NCBI GenBank assembly: GCA_021495925.1
Contig: JAKEKT010000100.1
Span: 1-64,000, forward strand
From: Diplodia intermedia
Lineage: Eukaryota; Ascomycota; Dothideomycetes; Botryosphaeriales; Botryosphaeriaceae
Length of the DNA: 64,000 bases
Reading direction: 5' to 3'
Within the stretch, counting starts at the first letter, position 1. Every line of letters begins with the position of its first letter. Shown here piece after piece: positions 22,828 through 36,815 of this stretch. The translations under genes were made by a program, and so were the position numbers. The notes below the pieces were generated by a model that had not been told where the DNA came from, did not search any database, and worked only from the letters and a program-made list of their open reading frames with translations.

Positions 22828-23600
22828 GCAACGAATCCGGAAGTAGGATCGGCGCGACGGGGCGCGGCCTTGTAACCGAAGGAACGGTAGCTAGTTATGT
22901 ATGTGGTTGCCGGGTTTGAAACCGCCTCACTCTTCCTCCTCCGCCGTGTGTGGCACCGAACTGTCTTCCTTCTGATAGTTCCCCGTTCTCTCCCAATTCT
23001 TCCTGCGATTCCTTCGCGCGCACGCCCGTTCCACCTTCTTCCTTCCCGTCCCAAACGAGAAGATGCTAGTCCCGTCCGCCCTGTCGGGGAAGGAAGAAGG
23101 GGAGGAGGGTCTTCTGTTCATGTGATAAAAGACGCGGATACCTATACGCCAAACGAGCACGGCGATCGGCGCTGGGTTGCGTGCGTGGGATGATGGGGAA
23201 ACCGGGTCACGACGGATTGTGCGCTGCCAACAACATCAACACGAACCGACGACGATGACAACGAATCTGACGGCGGTCAAGGCTTTTTTCCCCTCCCTCC
23301 CACAAACGCGATCCTACGGAGTACCCACAAGACTCCACCGCCGGGGGAGAGAGAGAGAGAGCAGGCAGGAAAAAAAAAAGATGGAGAGAGGGAAAAGAGC
23401 AGGCAAAACCCTGCCAGATACACTCTTCCTGGGCCCACGCTCCGGGACGGCGGCACGCACGGCGCACTCAAGGTCAACGAAAGAAAAACCAACAACCCGG
23501 TAGCGCAGCAGCGTAGGTAGCGGCAGCCCCGAAGGATCACAAACTCAATCGCCCTGGGTGACGGTGCGCGTACGTGCATGCATACGTGTGTCAATAATAT

Positions 23601-23634
23601 GTGCGTGCGTGCGTTGCGTGCGTGCGTGCGTGCG
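23601..23634. repeat. GTGC tetranucleotide microsatellite
   Basis: About eight GTGC units with one interruption, flanked by poly-T and close to a GA-rich run at 23349-23365. Confidence 0.85.
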
Positions 23635-26600
23635 TTTTTTCTCCCAACCTTTCCTCACGGGTTGACTACTAGCTAGCGATAGATAACGCCAAACCGGGGG
23701 CGGTCAGTGTTCGGCCGTAGACCCGTTGCAGTCTAGGCCCCAGCGGTCGGCCAGAGAAATTTCTCGGACGATGGCCCTTTTGAGATGGCGAGAGAGGGAA
23801 AGGTGTAGCGTGGCGTGGTGTAGCGTGGTGTAGCGTCTGGTCGGAGCACTCGTGCCGAAGGGAAGCGAGTCGGGGCTGAGAAATGCTTAGCTTCAGGCCG
23901 ACAGTGGTGGTGGAAGGGAACAAGGAAGTAAAGCGGTTGTCAACAGGGAAGAGGGCAGAAGAAAGTCGACGCTACATGCCGCGCGCGCAAAGACCGCACG
24001 GTGGTTCCGCTCCTACAAGCTGACGGCGGCGGTGGTGGTGGTGGTGATGAGGATGGACACCCCAGGCCGGACTGCGTTAGCGATTTGGACGGCCTACCTA
24101 CGGGTTTCTCTCGTGGAAATAAGACAACAACGGCGGCTTCGTGCAGCGATGGCCGTTCGGGCCAGGAAAGAAAGGCGAGGTGTCTCTTTCTAGCGTGGGA
24201 CGCGGCGTGTTGAATGGCGCAGCGCTTCCGCCAGCTGAGGGTTCAAAGGAACCAGAGATGATGGAGCTATGCACGTATTCGGGAGGGCCCGCCGTGGCTT
24301 GCGTCTCCCATCCCACGTTTCGCACACGCCCGACGTCCGTCGTCCGCCATCCAACCAACTCTTCCTCCTTCCCCCCTCTTCCCTCCCCCTCCCTTCTTTA
24401 GCTGAAACCGGGGGAGGGGTTGCGACAGCACTGGTTTCAAGAATTTAGGAGAAGAAAAAAAAAAGGGAAAAAAGAAGCTTAAAGGCAAACCATCTAAGAG
24501 AAACGTCAACGGTCATGGATGCCTTCAGACGAGTGGGGGGGATGATCTGAGCCAATAAGCTTCCCGTGTTTCGAATCAGTGTTTGAGAGCATCTGAGATG
24601 GTTTAAAGCGTGACGGCGGGGAGAGCGAAGCAGCAATGGTGAAAACAAGCGGCTCCTCCAGCACGAAACCAAACATCTTCACAACGTGTTTTGGTTCCGA
24701 CGAGGGCGGGCGTTTTCGAACGTGTTTGGCGTTGCTGAGTGGCGCGGCGGATCTCGGTGATCAAACACGCGCCTCAAAAGCAATGCGCGGCCTGATCCTC
24801 CTCCCCCTTTCCGCTCCCCCATCCTTCACGGAGAAGCGCCGAACTTCCGCACCCCTCGATTCCTTCAAGCCATCATCAAGCCACCGATCTACGGCGCATG
24901 TCGCGTGGTCCGGCTGCTAGATGCCGACGCGCCTCTTCCAACGCCAAGGGAGTGAGTGGAAAGGACCAAAATAAAAATCACAAAAAAGGGTCTTTGGTCT
25001 GGAGCGGCGGACCCTGTCAGGCGTTGACATGACACGCCGCGCCGTTAAGAGGCCGTAGTGTACCGTGTTTTCGACTGAAGCCACGCACTCGCTCGTGAGA
25101 TTGGGTCGCTTGGTCAGATAATAATCTCGTGGTAATACGATGACTACCGCTGGGCGTGGACGAGACGAACGGTTCCTTGGGCGCGGGCAATGCTGAGGCT
25201 CCCACCCTCGCGCCGTTTGTCAGCCCGTCGTCCAAGTACGGAGCGTTGGCCATGTTGCTCAATTTCCGCGACTTTCGTGCTGTTCGCGTCGTGAAGATGG
25301 ACCAGGAGCGTGGTTCGTCCGATGCCAGCGGCGACGTGCATCTTTCGCAATCGCCGCGGCGGATATAGCGTGGGGAAACAATTCTCGGCAGCGAAGAGAG
25401 GAAATAGCGTCGCGCTTGCAAGAGTGGCAGAGCAATGGCGGGTGGCAGGGCGAGGTGTGTGCGGGCGTGATGACAGCGATTGCCTGCCCTCAGCAAGCGA
25501 GGCTCCTCTCTGCTCTCTCCACCATCATGAACATCAGCAAGCGAGTCATCTGCCAATGAGATGATGGTGTCGTCCAGAGGCCCGGCCGAGTGAGGCCTAC
25601 TCTCTCGCGGCGGCAAGAGAGCCGACATGAGTCGTGCGGGCCTGGTCGGCTTTTCCGCAGCTCATGCAGCCGCAGCCCTCAGCCGCAGAATCCGATTGCA
25701 ACGCCCGTCGCACCGGCTTCGGAGTCGGATCATGGCCGAGCAAAGAAGCAACAGCCGAGCGAACCGAGCCCTGTAGCAATAAGCTATAGCACCCCCATTA
25801 GCATGGCAGTAGGCGCTTCATGCGGCCCAGTGCCTACTGCACCTTTGCCCTCCCAGGTAGGCCGACCAGCTGTCGCCCGAACCGCTCGCCGACCGCCGCC
25901 CAATCAGCGCCGCTCTCGCCCGCCGCCCTCGAAAATCCTCTTGCCCCAAACAGCAGCACCGGAGCTCCGCGTTGCCGCAAGAGCGCGAGCTAGCGCGCAT
26001 GCGGCCGTCACCAACGCCTGCACACCGCGCAGCCGCCTAGCCTCTGCCTCTCTGCCCTCTGGCCCTTCTCACCGGTCGTGTGATGATCGCCGTTGTCCTA
26101 TACAATTTCGCGCCCGATGCTATCGCGCCCCAAAGCTTACGCAGCCGTTGCCGGCGGCCGGGCATAGCTTCTGCCCTCTCCTCCGCCCGCCGGCAGCCGT
26201 GCGCTGGCAGCTGGCAATGTGATGGGGTTCGGGGTGGAGTCCTCACACGCAACCCACGTGCCGTGGTCGGGTCTATCGTTTCACAGCGCCAAAAAGGCCT
26301 GCGTTCAAGCCTCCTGGAGTGTTGTGCTCGAGCCGCCGGCCGCACGTGCTGTGTATCGGGATGGATGGCAACGGGGCCGCTGTGGCTCCTCTATCTCCCC
26401 GAGCACGTGAGAACGCTGCCATGTGTCGAGCCAGCATGTGTCGCTGCCCCCTGTCGCGCTCGGACGCTGCGAGGGGGATCGGTGGATAAGGGAGAGAGGG
26501 TGGTCTCGACCCTGTGCGTGGGTAGGTGCTGCTGGAGTCCGTTAATAATGACGCAGTGATATCGAGCTTGAAGCGATGCAGTGTAATAATAGCCAGACGG

Positions 26601-29600
26601 CCCGTCGTGTATAGCCCCCCGGGGAAATACAAGAGCAGAGTCACATACGAAGAACGGCCGCTGCATCGGGCGATCGTCACCGCGATTGCTGCGAGTCTCC
26701 CAGTACGGCCAGTCCAACAGCAAACTCGTCCGCATGAGCGAGGTGGATGCGTTAATGAATGCCCCTCGGACGCCAAAACCGCGGTGCGAGCGGAGCTGTG
26801 ACCTCAGGCAGCAACGGCTTGACCCGCCGCATGACATCCAGGTGAAGCCTCTGGTTTCATGGTTGCCTGGACAGGTCTTTTCCATCGTTGCAACTGCTTG
26901 CATGTTCTCCATCGACTCAAAAATGGGCGTCTGGAGCAGAGCATCGGGTTTCTGCATGAACACGGTCATGCCGTCGTTGCTGCATGTTCGCACAGGGCGA
27001 CAAGCTGCGGGCGTTCCGAGGCCGTTCCCCACGCCCAGGCAAGGCAAGGCCTCCACAGCTCTCTTGCAGCTGCTCCACCGGCGCCATTGGCACTGGTCTC
27101 CGGATCAGCGCGACCGAGCGGCCTATCCTTGGCATCGGTGGTTCATCCGGCCGGCTGGGTATCGACATGCCCTCTTCACCAGAACAGTCCGCGGAGTGGT
27201 ATCGCTGCGGGATGCAACGACGGCCGCCGTGGCTGCCCCTTACGGCGGGCGAGCGCGCAGGAACTGCCGAAGTGAGGCGGCAGCGGCGGACGGTCGAGGC
27301 TAACTGTAGCGGCGGATAGAAGCGACGTGGGCAGGCGCGGGCCAGCGGCGATGGGCGAATCGCGCGGCGCCGTTTGAAGTGATGTGAAGGGGAAAGGTGG
27401 TGGGCAGATCGTTGCCTGCGAAATGGGTGAAGACTGGAGTCGGGCGAGGCTGGTGTGAGGGCGCGGGAGGCAGCTAGCACGGAGCCAGGCAGCGCGCCTG
27501 AGCCTAGACGTCAGTTTCGGGGCGTACGGGTTGTGATGCGCAGCTAGCCCAAGGCGCGCAGAATGTCCGGCCTGGACGTCTCGCCGCCCTGGATCCAAGG
27601 GTGGCAGCCAGTGCCGAAGCAGAAGGTGCGCCGTTGCAATCCCTGAAGATCTCAGCCTTTTGTATATTCCCTGGCAATTGAACGCGGCCAGAGGGGGCGC
27701 AAGCGAGACGCGCGAGATTGCGAATCAGATACGGCGCTCCACGCGCGATCCAGTTTGCTGGCAAGCGCCTGGGCCAACACCATCGAGATTCGACTTGGAT
27801 AGCTGTTACCATGTCGAGATCGTCGCCTCCGACTCAATCGAGTAGTGCCGCTATGTCGGAGGCTGATCCGTCGGACGACCTCCCGCGAGAGACAGGTGGG
27901 CGGCGCGGAGCCACGCCGCTGCATCGTGTAGGTAAATGCATCGGGTAAACGGGGTGAAATGAGCACACGACTCCGGAAGGATGCGCCAAGCAGGGGACAG
28001 CTGTGGTTGCTGGCAACCGTCGAAGCAAAACCGTTGCCGCGCGTTGTGCACGAGTCGACTGGCCGGCCTTTTCCCTTGGCTTGCTGCCCGCCGAATGAGG
28101 AATAAACCATGCGCCATGAGTGAGGCGTACTTCGTAAGTGTGAAGATAAAGCCACGGCTATACGAAAGTGTACCTACGCTGAGGGCGCAGCTCCCCTCCT
28201 TTTTTTTTTTCTTTTTTCTTTCTCTCCCTCGCGAGTGTGCTGGCGGAGGTTGACATGCGCGAAGACCCGTATCCCTCGTGTTTGCGTCGGTGTTGTCGGG
28301 CAAAAAGAAAACTATGGGCTTCAGTTGAGAGAAGGAATAGGCGGATGCTCGCTCATCATATACCAGCAGTGATATGGGAGCAACTTTTGACGCTTTGCGG
28401 AGTCAACAAGTGCAGAGGGTGTCTCTTGCTCACAGCAAGGGCATAATAGTACGCTCGTCGAATAGCCGTGCGGTAGGCGAGCGAGAATGCACATCAGGGT
28501 CACCCGATGGCGACATCTGTCCCTTTTAATTCTGGCAAAGAGACAGAAGAGTTTTGCAACCAGCGATGTCCCTTCCTGCGGCGGCAGTGAGCAGTCAGCA
28601 ATTTCTTGGCCAAGCGCGTCGAGCTCCACGAATCCCCACAGGTACAGTTGGCATTGGCCCGCCACAGATCTTTGTCATTGAGGGGAAGGAGTGCCGCCGC
28701 CCACGCGAGCCTCGACTTTCCGGACCTCCGGTTTTTGCGCGCGGGTTTTTGAATGTGGGCCCTCTCGGGTTGGCCGGTTTCTCGTGTTGTGCGGTCTAGA
28801 GGGCTTCGGATTGCGCAGCCCTCATCAAAGTTAGAACGCCACTGGCGGACCATCACCCGCATCTTCCAACGCTCGACGCCCGGCAGCCTGCCAATACGAG
28901 CAAGATTGACATCGATGTTCCGGGTACCTGGACTATCCACGGCAACGCGGAGTCCAGGATCGTAACGATCATTACCACATTGTGGTTGGCGACGGGCGGC
29001 TCTAAATGCATTTTCGTCCAGTTTTTTGCGGTGATCCGCTACCGCCTCATTCCCGCGCCCTCTGTACCTTGAAGACTCGGGTGACGTAGGCAGAAAAAGC
29101 AAAACTGAAAGAAAAAAAAGTCCCGATGAAACTCGGGCCCGAAGATAAGAGCTTGGTACGTAAGCAGTCTGCGGCGGGGCATTTGTGCGGGCAAGAGTCA
29201 GGGTCGGCGTGGCACAGGAAGATTCTGGCAAAGCGATCTCGGGGTGGGCTATGGGGTGGAGAGGCCGGTGAGAGATCGTCCCAGGTCCCAGCGCAAATCT
29301 GCGTGGTCGGTGGAGAGCACGCGGACGACATGTCGCCTGCTGGCCAGGGAAGCCAGACGTCTCTCTGTGCAATGTGCAGAGCCGTGGCCGGGCGCGGGAT
29401 GTACGGTAGTGGTTTCGGGGCGCCAGTGATGTCAAGCCTATTTTTGAGCGCTGCAGGCATGCTGCAGGAACGGCAAGGAGATGCGGATGCGCGGGAACTG
29501 CTAGGCAGAGCGCACGTCCCACCGGCATCAAGTCGTCCCGCAACCTGACACGAAGCTTCGTGCTTTCTGTGCGAGCTGCGAGTCTGGCAGCGCTCACTGC

Positions 29601-31512
29601 CGGCCGTTGCGCGACTCTGGCGCGCGCGTGCAACACGACCGGTCGGGTGAGCAGCCGCTCGGGATGGCGGGCGCGGGCGACTCGGGACGCTGAAGACGGG
29701 AGTCCTTCGGAGAGCAGGCAGAATTCCGCGATTGGCCGGCTTTCGAGAAAATCGGCGAACGAAGAAAAGCACTGGTTGGTCAGGAAAGCTGAAACGCCAT
29801 CTGAAGCAACGAAGCTGCGGAGAAAAACGACCCCCGGCGGCCTCTTGCCCCGACGACGATCGGTGGCCATGGCTCGCCTGAAACGATAGTCTAGAGCTGC
29901 TCATCATCCTGTTCTCGCAATGCTCCAAGCAGCGGTTCGTCAGCGACTCGCAGCGCGCGCAAGCCGCGCCCAGGAAGGTCGGGTTGCACAGCATGCAGAC
30001 CGCCCGCGGTCGCGTGGCTTTATTTGGCAGTGCGTCGGTTGCATCACTGCACTGCACGCCGGCATTGATGCTGCAACGTCAGCCTGCGAGCGGCAATATT
30101 GTAGTGCCATCGGCGGCACAGCGACTCTCCGCCGTACGTCCGCTAGTGCGGGGGCAGCAGTCGTCGTTGGCAGCGAGTCGCAGCGCGTGAGAGCGCGGCA
30201 GGTTGGCGCAGCGGGACGGGCAGGCTGTTTCGACGTAGGACCATTGTTTCCTGAAACGCACAACCACGCCGGGGCGCGGCCTCTTTGGCGGCCGTCGTCG
30301 ACTGCCCTCTCGTGGATCGCCGGGCCATGAGGCTCCCCCGCCCAGCGCGCAGCGGGCCTCGGCCGCGTCGACTGTTTCGAGTGGCTCCGGCTCGACGACG
30401 TCGTGGGCCGCGGCAGACACGAGCACCGGCACCGGGAGGCAGGCCCCGGCGCGCCCTCTCTGCCGAGCAGTGTCCTGCGCCGCCAGGGGTGGGGGTCCCC
30501 GATGCGCCGCCATGGCGAGAGCTGCGGATGTGTCTGAGGTAGAGCGGGCGCGTCGCGCATAAACGCCGCGGGAGCAGTGGGCGGGGGCAGCAGTCGAGGA
30601 GTGCTGCTGGGCGAGGCTGCGAACGAGCGGACTCGGGCAGTGGGCTGGCGGGCGCTGGCGCCGGCACTGTACCGCGCCGGCACAGGCACTGGCAACTGGG
30701 CTGAAAGGCTCATGCACGCACCCCTGCACGCAAATTGCGGAACCACAACGGCGGATGTGCCTGCTGCCCCTTGGCCGCCGCTGCACGGGCTGTCAGACGA
30801 TGCCCCCCGGCCTGCGCCCGAATCGTGGGCTGCAGGCCGGCTGGTCCCTGTCGCGCGTGTGCTTGCGGCCCTGCGCTGCGCTTTCTCCACTGCGCGCTCG
30901 CCCACAGCTCCGTGCCTTAGGCGCAGTGTCACAGATCTGCGGTGCCACGAGAATCGCCGCTTGCCGTATACATTGCGCCTGGCCTGCCCCTTCCGGCCCC
31001 GTGCTCCCCACGCCCTCTCGCCCATGCTGAGCATTGCTGGTGCGGACTCGCATATCAGCCGCCGCGCAGCCCTCTTGTTCCCATGGCCGCTGCCGTCTAG
31101 TTCCTGCAGCTCCTCCCCTCGCCCCAAGTCCCAGTGCCGCTCGCGCCTGACGTAAGTGGTGGACCCGTGAGGTACGTCGGCCGTGATCCTCCACCTCCGC
31201 TGCACTGCTATTGCACCTGTACATACAAGCAATCTGCCGCCTCCTGAGCCATTCGTCCCTGCTCCTCGCCCGCTGCTATCTTTGTCGCCTGAGATTGCCG
31301 ACTGCCTGCCCGCCGCCTGAGCTCCGTCCAACTAATTTCCCTCTAGCTGCCCTTAGCTTGTCCTCCGCCGCCCACCGCGTCAACCCTCCGCCAATTTGAT
31401 CTCCCGCTGCACTAGCTCGCAAATCCCACCGCCGCCTATTTGTTTACGCAACGGCCCTGCTGTGCGAGTGGACACAGTAGCTGCCGGCCAGCACCATCCA
31501 TTCTCTTCCTCC

Positions 31513-34130
31513 ATGGCCATGGACCTTTTCAAACGCAACAACGGCGGCCTTCCTCGATCTCGCCAGGGCTCCTTCGACGCCTCCATCCTCGACACGGAGC
31601 CGTGCCTGTCGTCCCAAGCGCAGGCCTCGTCTAGTTCTCTTCCCGATCTGCCGTCTCCGCCTGAGCGCCACTTGCGAGATCAAAGTGGTGCTCGCCGGAG
31701 TTCGGTGTTTACTCTTCGCTCCCGGAGCAACACCGCCACCTCCATGACGAAGCCCACCAATCTCGACTCCCAGGACCGTGCCGCCCGGAGATCGTCCCGA
31801 GACATGTCTGCCGCCCACGCCAGCTCCGCCAGCGTCTCTGAGCCCCAGCCCGCCAAGCAGAAGTCGTCCTCTTCAATGTTCGCCTCAAGAGGGAGGAAGC
31901 TGCGCCGCCAGAGCAGCAAGCTCACTTCCGCCACTGGCATCGATGACGTCGAAGAGGTTTCTAGCGGCCGCAGAGGCTCGGTCTTTGGCAAGGACCGCAA
32001 GCGGAGCACCTACGAGTCCGTCGAGCAGTGTAAGTCCCTAACGCCACGCAAGCCGCGCGTATGCTGACCACTGCTGTCCCAGACAACCTCAGGATGCGCC
32101 ACATCTCCCAGCCCTTCGACTTCCAGCACCTGACCCACACCAACTCGCAGCATCTCCAGCAGGCGCTTGTGAGCAGTCAGAACGAGCTTGTTGCCGAGTT
32201 CTGGGCTCACCGGGCCTCTCAGATGCCCAACAAGGAGCTGCGAGGGATCAAGGTCGAGGACTTGACCTCACCCAGCCCTGAGTCCGAGGGTGCTGCAATT
32301 GCCAGTCAGCTTGCCCGCGACTCTTCGCCACTCTCTGGTAGCTCCTCGGTCGTGAGTCCAAGGACCCGCGATGTTTCGAACCCGCGATCCCCCTCGCCTA
32401 AGTCGGATGTGCGTCATACGCGATCTGTGGGCAGCTTCTCCCAACCCATCCCTCCTATCTCGCCTAAGTCGCCCAGGACCAAGGATTCCCACGTGCCAAT
32501 GGCTGCCCCTCCTAGCATGTCCTCCCGGCTGGCGTCATCACGGGGTGAAGACACCCCTATTGCGCAAGCGCTCTCTGGCAACCGCAGGCAATCTGGTATT
32601 TGGACCCAAACCTTCCACCGCCCATCGGTCTCGAATGAATTCGTAAACGACCTCCCCTTCGTCGCGCACGCAGTCACCACTCCCGACGACACTGCCATGC
32701 CTGCCATGTCCCCCAGCTGGAGCGCCGAGCTGGAGCACATCACCGAGGAAGAGGAGGGAAGCTACTTTGGACGCAAGTCGCATGATCAGAGCGTGCTCTA
32801 CTCGCCTTCGCCCGAAATGTCGCCAACCCAGAAGCCGCAGACCCAATCGGACCTTCCCCTGCGTGCGGACAACATGGGTCCTCACGAGCACCTGAAGTCG
32901 TTCGCCAATCATCGCCCCACAAGGCCACGGCCCCTTTCTCAAATGTCGGACACCCTTGGAGCCCCCTTCTGCCCGCCCAACTCGGGAAGGAAGACGCCCG
33001 GTGCATTGGGCGCGATCCAGCGCTCCGCTTCGATGAGGAGACGCTCCACCTTCTTCAGGAGCTTGGAGGAGACCAACTCGTGGGAGGATGACATCGACTA
33101 TTGTTACGACATTGGCGCCGATGCCGATTGCGACTTCGAGTGGGACCGCGTCTCCAACAGGTCCAAGGATGGCTACACTCCCAACGAAATCCCCTTTGCC
33201 TTCCGCACCCCGACTGTCTTGGAAGAGGAGGATGAGGATGAGCGAAGCGGTGTCTGCGGCACGGAAGAGAAGCTCCAGCAAGGCTTCATGCCCAATGCGA
33301 CTCTCCCGTCGCTCACGGTCCCCAGCAAGATTTCTCTTCCTGACTTGGACTACCGGTCCGGCGTCTCCACCTCCACCAACAGCCTCCTGACCCCGAACGA
33401 TACCTATGCTGCCAACAACTCCAAGGAGCGCAGCAATGCCGCATACCCCATCGATCAGGACTCCTACACGCCGTCACTACTTGTCCCGCAGGACTTCAAG
33501 GACCAGGTTGCCAAGGAGGACATGTACGAGGATATGCTCAACGACTTCGACTCGGACCGACACTATCCCCTAGTGCACGCTCGCTCCGACAACACGCTGA
33601 GCATCGCCGAGTCCAGCCAAAGCGGGCCTTCGCGCTACAGCATGGCCAGTTCCTACGAGAGCAGTCTTCGGTCCGCGTCCATCTCGCTTGCTAGCCCGGC
33701 TCGTCGCTCGCGCGGCTCCACCGGTTCCGTGCCCGACCTTGTGCACAGCCGTCGCGCTGCCAGGCGGACCATGGAAATCATGGCTAACCGTCTCTCCAAG
33801 GAGATGAGTTTCGATGATGATGATGAGGAGGACTGCGATGATGGTCAATCGACGCAGCAACAGACGTTCTTCGCCGACGACCAGGACGGTTCGGATGACG
33901 AGACCGAGGACAACAAGAAGCCCGAGTCCCGCCCCACCACCCAAGGTCACGAGCCCTCCCCTTACCACGAACGGTCCGCCTCCGATGGTGCGGCGAAGCT
34001 GTTGGCCAAGGCCGGAGTCAAGGCGCAGCATGCGCGCACGGCCAGCACCGAGTATCCGACTCAGCGCAGGGGCAGCAAGGCTCAGACTCTGAGCTTGTTC
34101 CCTCAGCCACCCAGGCCCAAGAACGTCTAG
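31513..34130 (+). CDS. CRIB-domain protein, putative Cdc42/Rac effector
   Basis: Two exons (31513-32029, 32083-34130; intron 53 bp) encode 854 residues starting MAMDLFKRNNGGL. The upstream frame is open to 31396, so a longer start is possible, but ATG 31513 has the better context. Just after the intron (about residues 180-193) is a p21-Rho-binding (CRIB) motif, ISQPFDFQHLTHT, matching the ISxPxxFxHxxH pattern, followed by a conserved segment (LVAEFWAHRASQMPNKELRG). The rest is long, Ser/Pro-rich and apparently disordered, with acidic patches (around DDDDEEDCDD) and many Ser-Pro sites suitable for kinase control. There is no kinase domain, so it is not a PAK; it is more likely a scaffold or polarity effector binding a Rho GTPase. 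It stands alone, with 11.7 kb empty upstream and 5 kb downstream. Confidence 0.85.
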
Positions 34131-35925
34131 ATGTTCATCCGTTGCCTTCACTTGCATTGTACAAACACCTGCTTTACCGTCGTTTATTTTCCTTGTTTCA
34201 ACTGTCTACAAGGTGCGCTGTTTTTCTGAAGCCACCACTGCTTTTTCCTTTGGTCGTCTTCCGTCGCGCTTGTTGTCGCTCTTACACATTCTGAGCATTT
34301 GATGATGCTATGTATTATCTATGACCGGTTGGGCTCCACGGGGTAGTGGGGTAGGTTGGTTGGTTTCAAGGGGGCGGTGCCGGTCATATCACAAAAAGCT
34401 GGGGTGCTTTTTCTGCGGAGTTTCTTTGCGTTTGTTTATTTTTCCTTTTCCGAGGAGCGGAGTTTCCTTTGGTCAGGAGCTATAGGATGTTCTTGGCGCG
34501 AGTGGGTGGTTACTTGCTGTTTCCGTTTCCCATCACTCCCCGCGTCCCAGGTTTTCTCAAAAAAGACGGGACTGGCGTTGCTTTCCTCGAGTCGCGATTT
34601 CCTTGGCTGTGTCTCCTACTGTCACGCAGAGTCTGTCTCCTTTCCCAGGTTGAAAAAGTCCATGGCTTTGCTGTTCGTCACGCAAAGCTGGACTTTGCCA
34701 TTTGCGGGATCGAGTTGCATGCTCATACCACATCTAGAGTGGAGGTGGGATCCTCGTCATCTCGTTGTCTTTATTGTCTATTTGAGCGAGGTGTTGGATC
34801 GATAATACCGCTAGTTGTTTAGAAGGGGGGCTGGGTGCGCGGCGCTCAATCGGCGCGCGCGTAGTAGGTAGTGTCAAAGCAAAAGTAAAGAACCGGAAGC
34901 AATCAAAGTCGCAAGCAGAACGGCCCCTCGGCTACTCGGGGCCTGCTTGTTTTCCAACAATCTCTCTGCGTTTAGGCCCCCGTACTCGGACGTTGAGCGT
35001 GGTGATTGCACTTGCCACAAGCAGCAGGTGAGCCAAGATGGCAATGACATCGGGCCCGTCCTTGGCACAGCCAGGGTGCCAACGGCTCTTACCGGAAGAT
35101 TGTTTTGCTGGTGGTTCAGCTCAGCTCTGCTGCACATGTGCCTGATGACTGACTGACCGCCATGTTGCGGAGGGCTAACGTGCATGGCGTGCCGAGCTGC
35201 CGGAACGACACCACATCGCTTTTTTCCCTTTCCCCACATAGCTGCGTGAATGCTTTTGGCTTAACGGACGTAACGGTGGTACACGCGCATGTGCGCGCGA
35301 CAGAGCAAAGAATGCCATGCCCTTTCATCATCGCTCTCCCTGGCGGTCCCGGCGGCTAGGTACCTAATTTATTGCAACGCGATCAACAACAAATTTATCC
35401 ACCCACCAGCCAGGACACCACCCTTGTGTACATTGCTTTTTCCCCTCGCCTTGGGCGCTCGGGACATCGGGGTCCTCCCGTGCCGATGATGATGTTGGTG
35501 CCGCTGAACCTTTGGTCTCATCTCTCACCTTGTTTTCTGCACCTTCTGGGGCTCCACACTTTCATGCGTTGTTTTTCCCTCCTTCTCATTTATTTGCGTT
35601 TTTCCTTATTTGAACCCCGCCGACCTGGCTGACCGCCTGGTGTTACTAATCGCGTCGGCGCGATTTCTTTGCTTTTTTATTTTACTTTTGATTCGATCTT
35701 CGCGCATCCGTCATTTCGGCGCCTGGCCATGTGCTTCTCCTGTGCCCCTCTTCACCGCTCATGCGCCGGGACCTATGATGTCGGGTGGGTCGTCAATTGC
35801 ATGCCTGCCTGCCCCCGTTGCTTGTTGTTCCCCGGACACCCGGATGGTGGGCTGCTACTATATCGTATTGTGTGCTAGCGGCGCGCGCATGAGTAGCGTA
35901 TATAATTCGCATGCACTGTAACGCA

Positions 35926-36012
35926 AAGAGAAAGAGAGAAAGAGAGAGAGAGACAACGCGCGTGCATACAGACACACAACCACCAAACGATAAAGCAAAA
36001 TAAAAATTCCAC

Positions 36013-36043
<31 letters not shown>

Positions 36044-36050
36044 GCAGGCA
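35926..36050. repeat. Paired GA-dinucleotide microsatellites
   Basis: Two GA-rich runs, about 35926-35953 and 36013-36034. The second grades into GACA and GGCA tetranucleotides, and about 60 bp of non-repeat DNA lies between the runs. Confidence 0.8.
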
Positions 36051-36313
36051 CATGCCTCATTTGCTACCGCCGCCCGTCCCCCCTCGGCATCCTCCTACCT
36101 CTTATAGTTGCAACCCCGCCCTTTCTAGCCAGCGACGGGGAAGCAAATCCTCCGCGGACCATCCACCCGCATGCAGTCGCCATCGACAAGTAACGCTTAT
36201 CGCGTCTCGCCCAATAGGAAAATTGCAGGGCGGAAAATGCTCCGCTCCGTGAGTACTCCGTACATACCTACCGTCGACGGCGGCGGCGCGCGCCCCGCGC
36301 CCACATATACGTA

Positions 36314-36333
36314 CGCACGCGCGCGCGCGCGCG
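36314..36333. repeat. CG dinucleotide run
   Basis: Nearly perfect alternating C/G of about 20 bp, capable of Z-DNA or cruciform formation. Confidence 0.75.
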
Positions 36334-36815
36334 TAAAAGGCGTGCAGTTGTTTTACCGTGCTTACGACGACGCCTCTCTCTCTGTGCGTCAGTGGGTGGG
36401 TGAGTGAGAGCGTGCAGCGTCGCGTCGCGTTCGCCCCCAATCTCATCGCCTAGGTATGTACATACCTCGGCGGGAGGAAGAGCGGCGCCTGCCGCCTGCC
36501 TGCCGCCGCCTGCCGCCCGCCGCGCCGCGCCGTTTCGCCCGCCCGCGTCCCTGTGCCCCCCGTCCGCGCGAATCCGCCGTCGGCTCGCTTGCCGCTCGTG
36601 GGAAAAGGGCTGGAAGGGAGGCTGTGCGTGCGTGCGTGGGCGGGCTGCGTTCATTTGGGGGCGGGAAATGGGCCGGCCGGCGCGCGCGGTGGGGGCCAGA
36701 ACTTTGTGGCATGGGTGGAAGCCGATACGCGAGGTTTGAGAGAGGCGTTCTTTTATTGATTGATTGTCGATACGATTGAGTTGATGGGGGATGGGATCGT
36801 TGGCGGTGTGAGGCG

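Larger units (their letters stand above)
19832..31512. other. 11.7-kb region with no recognisable gene
   Basis: No protein family, tRNA or rRNA is seen across this interval. The first part (to about 25 kb) is mixed, with microsatellites and homopolymer runs. The second part (25-31.4 kb) is GC-rich and has long chance open frames in several frames at once (for example minus 28500-29870 and 29940-31331). Their products are Arg/Ser/Pro/Ala-rich, lack hydrophobic cores or motifs, and overlap one another antisense. It ends at the CRIB-domain gene and could hold that gene's long 5' region, or non-coding transcripts. Confidence 0.6.

Noticed and set aside
28500..29870. 456-codon open frame on the minus strand
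   Set aside because: Arg/Pro/Ala/Ser-rich with no motif or hydrophobic core, overlapped by other long frames; typical chance frame in GC-rich non-coding DNA.
29940..31331. 463-codon open frame on the minus strand
   Set aside because: Same composition problem; frames of similar length exist on both strands in this GC-rich stretch and no family resemblance is seen.
19832..31512. Possible centromere or subtelomere
   Set aside because: The tract is not AT-rich, shows no long tandem repeats or transposons, and is flanked by ordinary housekeeping genes.
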